A stretch of 11,589 nt of DNA from Nitrososphaerales archaeon TH5894. Lineage in GTDB: Archaea > Thermoproteota > Nitrososphaeria > Nitrososphaerales > Nitrososphaeraceae. Below, piece after piece: positions 7,311 to 11,589 of the stretch. The stretch is taken from contig JAATVK010000142.1 in the NCBI GenBank assembly GCA_014523485.1, positions 1-11,589 on the forward strand, written 5' to 3'. The position numbers were made by a program, and so were the translations under genes. Numbering within the stretch: the stretch's first letter is position 1; every line of letters begins with the position of its first letter. Under the pieces are notes generated by a model. The model was not told the DNA's origin. It did not search any database and was given only the letters and a program-made list of their open reading frames with translations.

Positions 7311-7358
7311 AAGGGGATGGTCTACAACGTCGATCATCTGACTTACACTTGATAGTGT
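7311..7358. other. GC-richer islet with two tandem hairpins, possible small RNA or leader
   Basis: Hairpin 1 pairs GATGGTC (7316-7322) with GATCATC (7332-7338) across a 9-nt loop, with one G-U pair. Hairpin 2 pairs ACACT (7345-7349) with AGTGT (7354-7358) across TGAT. The G-U pair works only if the plus strand is transcribed; on the minus strand it becomes an A-C mismatch. That favours an RNA in the ATPase direction. No known riboswitch or box C/D layout is recognisable. Confidence 0.3.
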
Positions 7359-7572
7359 TTCATAATTTAAATGTGTTAGAAATTAATTATTACAGATATG
7401 GATCACATATTAATGTTTTTTAAACTAAATATATTATTAACCAATAAATAACTTGATAGTTAATTCACATGTTAGTGTATAGTAATATTTGTTCACTGAA
7501 TCATGAGACTTTCATCAATTACCTAAATCTTTTTTAACAACAGATTGTTCAAATAAAAATATAAAATATTCA

Positions 7573-10356
7573 TTGAATAATAAAAACATAGAAACAAGTA
7601 ATTTATGGCATATGATATCCCATCTAGACGTCATTTCAAGACTGAGTAGTAACTCAATATATGGTCTCTCTAAAGAAGAAATAAAAAAAAGACAGAAAAT
7701 TTATGGGCAAAATATTCTACCCGAAATTGAAAAACGTTCGAAATTTAGTATTTTATTTTCCCAATTCAGTAATTTACCAATAATATTTTTATTAATTGCA
7801 ACTATTTTGTCATATTCTATTGGAAGAAATCTAGAAGCGATATCTATACTAGTAGTGGTTTTCATAACTGCAGGAATTGGTTTTATTATGGAAAACAGTT
7901 CCGAAAGGACCATTCGATCATTATCAAAATTAAGCTCACCCAAAGCAAAAGTACTCAGAAGTGGGATAGAACTCCAAATAAATGCTCATGAACTAGTTAT
8001 TGGAGACATAATCGAATTTGAAGCAGGGGATAGAATCCCAGCAGATTGCAGATTAATAGAGTCTTTTGGACTTGTTATAGACGAATCGTCACTTACAGGA
8101 GAGTCTCATGGTGTTTTAAAAGATTATAGTTTGATTTATTCCAACGAAACTGAATTGGCTGAAAGAAAAAATGTCTGTTATATGGGTACTATGACCCAGG
8201 AAGGACGAGGTAAGGCTATTGTTGTAAATATTGGTAAACAAACAGAAATTGGAAAAATTGGATCTCTTTTACAAGAGGTAACTGGTGGGAAAACATCATT
8301 TGAAAAAAAAATCGAACAACTTGGAAAAAGATTAGTTTTAATAATTCTTTTTATAACTTTTTTCTATATAGTAATAGGTTATTTTCAACATTTTCCTATA
8401 GGGAATTTATTTCTTAGTGGGATTGTTTTAGCAATTGCTGCAGTTCCTGAAGGTTTGCCAGCTATAGCTACAATCATTCTAGCATTGGGTGTAAAAAGGA
8501 TGGCAAAACAGCATGCATTGGTTCGAAAACTTGCGAGTGCGGAGACTTTAGGTTCAATAACAGTAATATGTACAGATAAAACAGGAACATTGACACTAAA
8601 CGAACCTACAGTAAGCGAAATAGTTTTAGGAGACAACTCAATTTTAAGAACAACAGGAACAGGCTTTAATCCTTCTGGAAAAATATACAGGAATGTAACT
8701 TCAAAAGCTGAAAAAAACTTTGGACAGATTTTATTAATAGCGCCTGAAGATAAAAATCAGTTACTCTTGTTCCAAACTATAACTTTATGTAATAATGCTG
8801 AATTATACTTTGATGGAATAAATTGGACAATTAATGGTGACACGACAGAAGGAGCTTTGATAGTTGCCTCGGAAAAGGTAGGTTTTAAGAAAAGAGAGTT
8901 AGAGAAGGAGTATCCACGAATATGGGAAGAATCTTTTGATTCAAAAACTAGAAGAATGATAACAGTACATAAGAAGGGGGATAAATTATTAATTTGTATA
9001 AAAGGAGCTCCGGAAGAAGTTTTAACATTGTGTGAAAGAATGATGGAAAATAATAAAATAGCCATTCTTGACAACGAAAAAAAGAAGAGATTGAATGAGA
9101 AAATCAAGGAGACTACTTTGCAAGGATATAGAAGTCTATTAATAGCTTTTGAAGAGATTGAAGCAGATAGTAGCAAAATTAATTGGAATCATAAATTTAC
9201 TAGTTATACAGATGGCATCCTATTAGGAATAGTAGCATTATACGATCCTGTAAGACCAGGTGTTTTAAAAGCCATAGATTTTATAAAAAAATCTCAAATT
9301 AGAGTAATAATGATAACAGGAGATCATCCATTTACTGCAAAAGCGATAGCAAAGGAACTTAAAATATGGAATGAAGAAAACAAAGTTGCAGATGAATTTG
9401 TGATGATAACAGGAAAAGAATTAGAAAAGTTATCTATTGATAAATTAACAGAAAAAGTTGAAAGAATAAGTGTTTTTGCCAGAACTACACCAGAATATAA
9501 ATTAAAGATAGTTAAAGCTCTACAAAGAAAAGGTCATACAGTAGCAATGACTGGGGATGGAATAAATGATTCTCCGGCATTAAAACAAGCTGATATTGGA
9601 ATAGCAATGGGAGAAAAAGGTACTGATGTTGCAAAAGAGTCTGCTGCGTTGATATTGTTAGATGATAATTTCAATACGATAACTCATGCCATAGAGATTG
9701 GTCGATTAATCTTATTTAATATAAGAAAATTTACAATGTATCTATTATCTTGTAATTTGAGCGAGATAATGATAATGTTAGTGGCTATCATATTATCACT
9801 ACCATTTCCTCTACTCCCACTACAATTATTATTAATGAATATGGTAACAGATACATTTCCAGCATTAGCACTTGCTGCAGAAAGAGGCAAAAGAAATGAA
9901 TTGATGTTGCGACCTCCTACCAGAAATGAACCAGTGCTTTCAAGAAAAGAATGGTATTCTATAGTCATACAATCTCTATTTATGACTATAGGCGCAATTG
10001 GAATCTTTCTCTGGGCATTAAATATAGAAGAAAAAAGAGATGTCGCACAAACATTAGTTTTTGCAACCATCGGATTGACACAGATTTTTCATGTGTTAAA
10101 TTATTCATCATTACTTCGTAATATTGTCAACGATAACAATAGAATAAACAAGCATCTAATAGGTGCTATCTTACTTTCTTTAGGCATATTATTCACAGCA
10201 GTTGATATAAACCCTATTAATGACATTTTTGAGCTGCAAAGATTAAATTTCAGTGAATGGATAATTGCAATATTGGTTTCGTTACTTACTGTGGTTGGTA
10301 CACATTTCATTATTCATGTATTTAATAATAAGAGTGTATTGCGTGAAGTAGTTTAA
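7573..10356 (+). CDS. P-type cation-transporting ATPase, P2A (Ca2+/PMR1-like)
   Basis: This 927-residue membrane pump has ten predicted membrane segments and the full P2 ATPase plan. An N-terminal domain (WH 12-13, then GLSKEEIKKRQKIYGQN) leads to M1-M2, the actuator loop TGES (175-178), and M4 with PEGLP (292-296). Next come the phosphorylated D335 in CTDKTGTLT, the nucleotide-binding KGAPE (477-481), TGD (582-584), and the hinge TGDGIND with D662 and D666. Transport residues match SERCA site II: E293 (M4), N728 and E731 (M5, SCNLSE), N756, T759 and D760 (M6, MNMVTD). This favours Ca2+ export, with Mn2+ as an alternative for PMR1-like pumps. A TTG at 7573 is the only plausible start that keeps the WH box: no ATG or GTG lies between it and the in-frame TGA at 7504-7506, and the next ATG, at 7612, would remove the box. 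There is no partner gene and the pump should act alone in the cytoplasmic membrane. Confidence 0.95.
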   Translation: MNNKNIETSNLWHMISHLDVISRLSSNSIYGLSKEEIKKRQKIYGQNILPEIEKRSKFSILFSQFSNLPIIFLLIATILSYSIGRNLEAISILVVVFITAGIGFIMENSSERTIRSLSKLSSPKAKVLRSGIELQINAHELVIGDIIEFEAGDRIPADCRLIESFGLVIDESSLTGESHGVLKDYSLIYSNETELAERKNVCYMGTMTQEGRGKAIVVNIGKQTEIGKIGSLLQEVTGGKTSFEKKIEQLGKRLVLIILFITFFYIVIGYFQHFPIGNLFLSGIVLAIAAVPEGLPAIATIILALGVKRMAKQHALVRKLASAETLGSITVICTDKTGTLTLNEPTVSEIVLGDNSILRTTGTGFNPSGKIYRNVTSKAEKNFGQILLIAPEDKNQLLLFQTITLCNNAELYFDGINWTINGDTTEGALIVASEKVGFKKRELEKEYPRIWEESFDSKTRRMITVHKKGDKLLICIKGAPEEVLTLCERMMENNKIAILDNEKKKRLNEKIKETTLQGYRSLLIAFEEIEADSSKINWNHKFTSYTDGILLGIVALYDPVRPGVLKAIDFIKKSQIRVIMITGDHPFTAKAIAKELKIWNEENKVADEFVMITGKELEKLSIDKLTEKVERISVFARTTPEYKLKIVKALQRKGHTVAMTGDGINDSPALKQADIGIAMGEKGTDVAKESAALILLDDNFNTITHAIEIGRLILFNIRKFTMYLLSCNLSEIMIMLVAIILSLPFPLLPLQLLLMNMVTDTFPALALAAERGKRNELMLRPPTRNEPVLSRKEWYSIVIQSLFMTIGAIGIFLWALNIEEKRDVAQTLVFATIGLTQIFHVLNYSSLLRNIVNDNNRINKHLIGAILLSLGILFTAVDINPINDIFELQRLNFSEWIIAILVSLLTVVGTHFIIHVFNNKSVLREVV

Positions 10357-10795
10357 ATAAAGCCATTACAATAAACACAACTTGAAATGAACTAAAGAAA
10401 CTAAACATGTATAGGAAGCAAAATATGTAACCTTCCAACAGGGATAATATTATACAAATTAATTACACATTCTCCTTTAAAAAAAAATCTAATTGCAAGA
10501 TTAATGCCATGTTGTGAGGGATAGAACTAAATCCTTTGATGATTTTTGAAAATCTAAATATATTATAATATTAATATTATTAAATAAAAATCACTTGATC
10601 AATATCTGAAATTACATATATAAAATATAAAATTAATATATAATAAAAATTCTTAATTTATATTTCTAGTACATATAAAATATTTTTAATTGATTACTTG
10701 CTGGATCTGGGATTAGAGCATATAAAAGATATAATAATGAATATTGCATAACTTTCTAAAAAATGTATTCTTACTGGTATGGAATCTTATATTAG
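10357..10795. other. 439-bp AT-rich spacer between ATPase gene and IS remnant
   Basis: The sequence is mainly A/T runs (strongest at about 10555-10680) and has stops in every frame at short intervals. I find no readable protein remnant, tRNA or strong hairpin. A short weak stem near 10524-10544 (AGGGAT with ATCCTT) is unconvincing. Confidence 0.55.
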
Positions 10796-10811
10796 GAGCC
10801 TATCCCAAAAA
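10796..10811. repeat. candidate left terminal inverted repeat of the IS remnant
   Basis: GAGCCTATCCCAAAA starts at 10797, about 75 bp before the transposase reading frame, where an IS5-type element should end. Its form resembles the ends of some IS5-family elements. No matching right end (TTTTGGGATAGGCTC) occurs downstream, so it cannot be confirmed as a pair. Confidence 0.4.
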
Positions 10812-10872
10812 TAAAGAGGAATAGAGCTCGTTGGTTTCTTACCATATCTGATAATGTTTAAGAGTAAAATAT

Positions 10873-11181
10873 GTTAGAACAATTATACGGATTCCAGACG
10901 ATCTTTGGAATGAAATTAATAATGTTTTACCAGACCAGAAACCAGAGAACACCATAGGTAGTCCAATTATTCCATATAGAAAGGTTCTTGATGGTGCCCT
11001 GTTTGTCTTGAGAACTAGATGTCAGTGGAAAATGTTACCTAAAGAGTATGGTTCTGGTTCAACATGCGATAGAAGATTTCAGGAATGGAGACAATCTGGT
11101 ATTTTTGATAGACTATGGACCAGATTGTTAAAATTATACGATCATAAAAGAGGAATCAAATGGAACTGGCAATCTCTTTAG
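10873..11181 (+). pseudogene. IS5-family transposase remnant (N-terminal DUF4096 region)
   Basis: About 102 residues are readable, from VRTIIRIPDDLWNEI to GIKWNWQSL. The middle part, YRKVLDGALFVLRTRCQWKM followed by LPKEYGSGSTCDRRFQEW, is the helical N-terminal domain typical of IS5 (IS427-like) transposases. No start codon lies in this frame; an ATG at 10871 is two bases out of frame, so the start may have been lost to a small indel. The frame meets TAG at 11179-11181 and another TAG at 11188-11190, just where the DDE catalytic domain should begin. No part of that domain (such as the GGxKTG or DRGK regions) appears afterwards. With a candidate left end at 10797 but no right end, this is a dead, truncated copy. 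It fills the gap between the ATPase and the hydrolase genes. Confidence 0.85.
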
Positions 11182-11190
11182 GGGGTATAG

Positions 11191-11310
11191 AATGTTATTA
11201 GCTATGATGATTTTTATACAAGAGCAATTGAAATAACTAATACTAAAATTCAGATTTTTGATCGATTAGAAAAAAAGAGAAAATCTATAGACACGCACAT
11301 GCGTATATAA
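11191..11310 (+). pseudogene. 39-codon open stretch after the transposase stops, origin unknown
   Basis: In the same frame as the transposase remnant, after the TAG at 11188-11190, a continuous stretch reads NVISYDDFYTRAIEITNTKI and continues to HMRI before TAA at 11308-11310. Its residue mix looks protein-like, but it does not resemble the expected IS5 DDE domain and has no start codon before the internal Met near its end. It may be the tail of another broken gene, or chance. Confidence 0.15.
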
Positions 11311-11361
11311 TCCGGCAAAATAATTTAATAGTAAATTAAAATAGAAACAGTTTGATAAAAT

Positions 11362-11589
11362 CTATAGAATTTGCTGTAAAATATCTTGGATTTTCCTTGT
11401 TTTGATATCATATTTTTCTTTCATATAGTTTAGTATCGGTTTATCCACTAATGGAAGTGCTTTTACTCCGTCCTCCGCAACTGTTATGTTATAACCATTT
11501 AAGAAAGCATCGTATACAGTATGCTTAACGCAAATATCGGTATGAATACCTGTTACTATAAGAAAATTCGCACCTTGTCCTTTATAAAA
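11362..11589 (-). CDS. isochorismatase/nicotinamidase-family cysteine hydrolase, C-terminal part
   Basis: Seventy-five residues plus a stop can be read; the N-terminal part lies beyond the window. The segment FLIVTGIHTDICVKHTVYDA contains the family's nucleophilic cysteine (codon complement 11530-11532), preceded by the usual hydrophobic strand and Thr-Asp and followed by the helix into NGYNITVAEDGV. The family is an alpha/beta fold that includes nicotinamidases, isochorismatases, N-carbamoylsarcosine amidases and other amidases. The catalytic Asp and Lys, which would help to separate these, are in the missing part, so the substrate cannot be assigned. The C-terminal tail (KALPLVDKPILNYMKEKY onward, ending QQIL) is longer than just the core fold but not unusual. 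The gene faces the IS remnant, about 180 bp from its first stop codon. Confidence 0.85.
   Translation of the reverse strand, partial: FYKGQGANFLIVTGIHTDICVKHTVYDAFLNGYNITVAEDGVKALPLVDKPILNYMKEKYDIKTRKIQDILQQIL

Larger units (their letters stand above)
7012..7572. other. 561-bp divergent control region between oxidoreductase and ATPase genes
   Basis: This long spacer must hold both promoters. It is mostly A/T runs, including the palindrome-rich ATATAT/TATATT stretch near 7285-7300. Two items stand out: the perfect inverted repeat 7071-7092 and the GC-richer double-hairpin islet 7311-7358, both listed separately. I see no protein remnant, tRNA or insertion-sequence end. Confidence 0.6.

Noticed and set aside
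8757..9176. 139-codon minus-strand open frame.
   Set aside because: It lies fully within the P-type ATPase gene, is serine/leucine-rich in the way of antisense frames, and shows no motif.
9684..10070. 128-codon minus-strand open frame.
   Set aside because: It is antisense to the M5-M8 part of the ATPase, where the plus strand has conserved transport residues.
10530..10610. Box C-like TTGATGA (near 10535) and CTGA (near 10606).
   Set aside because: They are about 70 nt apart with no internal D'/C' boxes, unlike archaeal C/D RNAs.
4741..10705. Shared string TACTTGCTG at about 4761-4769 and 10696-10704, as a possible dispersed repeat.
   Set aside because: It is only 9 bp with no extended similarity on either side; chance is likely.

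Overview
The window is strongly AT-rich, with closely spaced genes on both strands, almost no Shine-Dalgarno-like sequence and T-rich gene ends. The protein set points to an archaeon, most likely an ammonia-oxidising thaumarchaeon (Nitrososphaeria, possibly a Nitrosocosmicus-like lineage): a cytosolic group 3-type [NiFe] hydrogenase with its protease, an archaeal winged-helix/CBS regulator, a PEP synthase and an IS5-family remnant. The lineage is an inference from protein style and base composition; no rRNA is present to prove it. I found no tRNA, rRNA or CRISPR array.

Layout. (1) 2-979 (+) is the 3' part of a [NiFe] hydrogenase large subunit. It converges on, and overlaps by 20 bp, the maturation protease gene 960-1355 (-). 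(2) 1394-3307 (+) is a phosphoenolpyruvate synthase gene in decay: it has several nonsense codons and frameshifts and lacks its C-terminal end. (3) 3360-4454 (+) encodes a winged-helix protein with four CBS domains; an imperfect 22-bp inverted repeat lies over its presumed promoter. (4) After 438 bp of AT-rich spacer holding one small GC-richer hairpin islet comes a two-CBS-domain protein at 4893-5354 (-). (5) 5611-7011 (-) encodes a class I pyridine nucleotide-disulfide oxidoreductase whose second redox cysteine is replaced by glycine. (6) A 561-bp divergent spacer with a perfect inverted repeat and two tandem hairpins separates it from 7573-10356 (+), a full-length P2A (Ca2+-type) P-type ATPase that probably starts at TTG. 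(7) 10357-11361 is a degraded region with an IS5-family transposase remnant. (8) The window ends in the C-terminal part of an isochorismatase/nicotinamidase-family hydrolase (-).

How the genes work together. The hydrogenase and protease form a clear functional pair: the protease should trim the hydrogenase tail encoded at 956-976. The two CBS proteins probably sense adenine nucleotides, and the four-CBS one may link that signal to DNA binding. The PEP synthase (AMP-forming) next to it is no longer functional, so gluconeogenic PEP formation must depend on another locus if the cell performs it. The oxidoreductase and ATPase share a divergent control region, but nothing else shows a shared pathway. 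The most unusual features are the Cys-to-Gly oxidoreductase, the fine-scale decay of ppsA, the candidate self-operator of the CBS regulator and the structured islets in the spacers.
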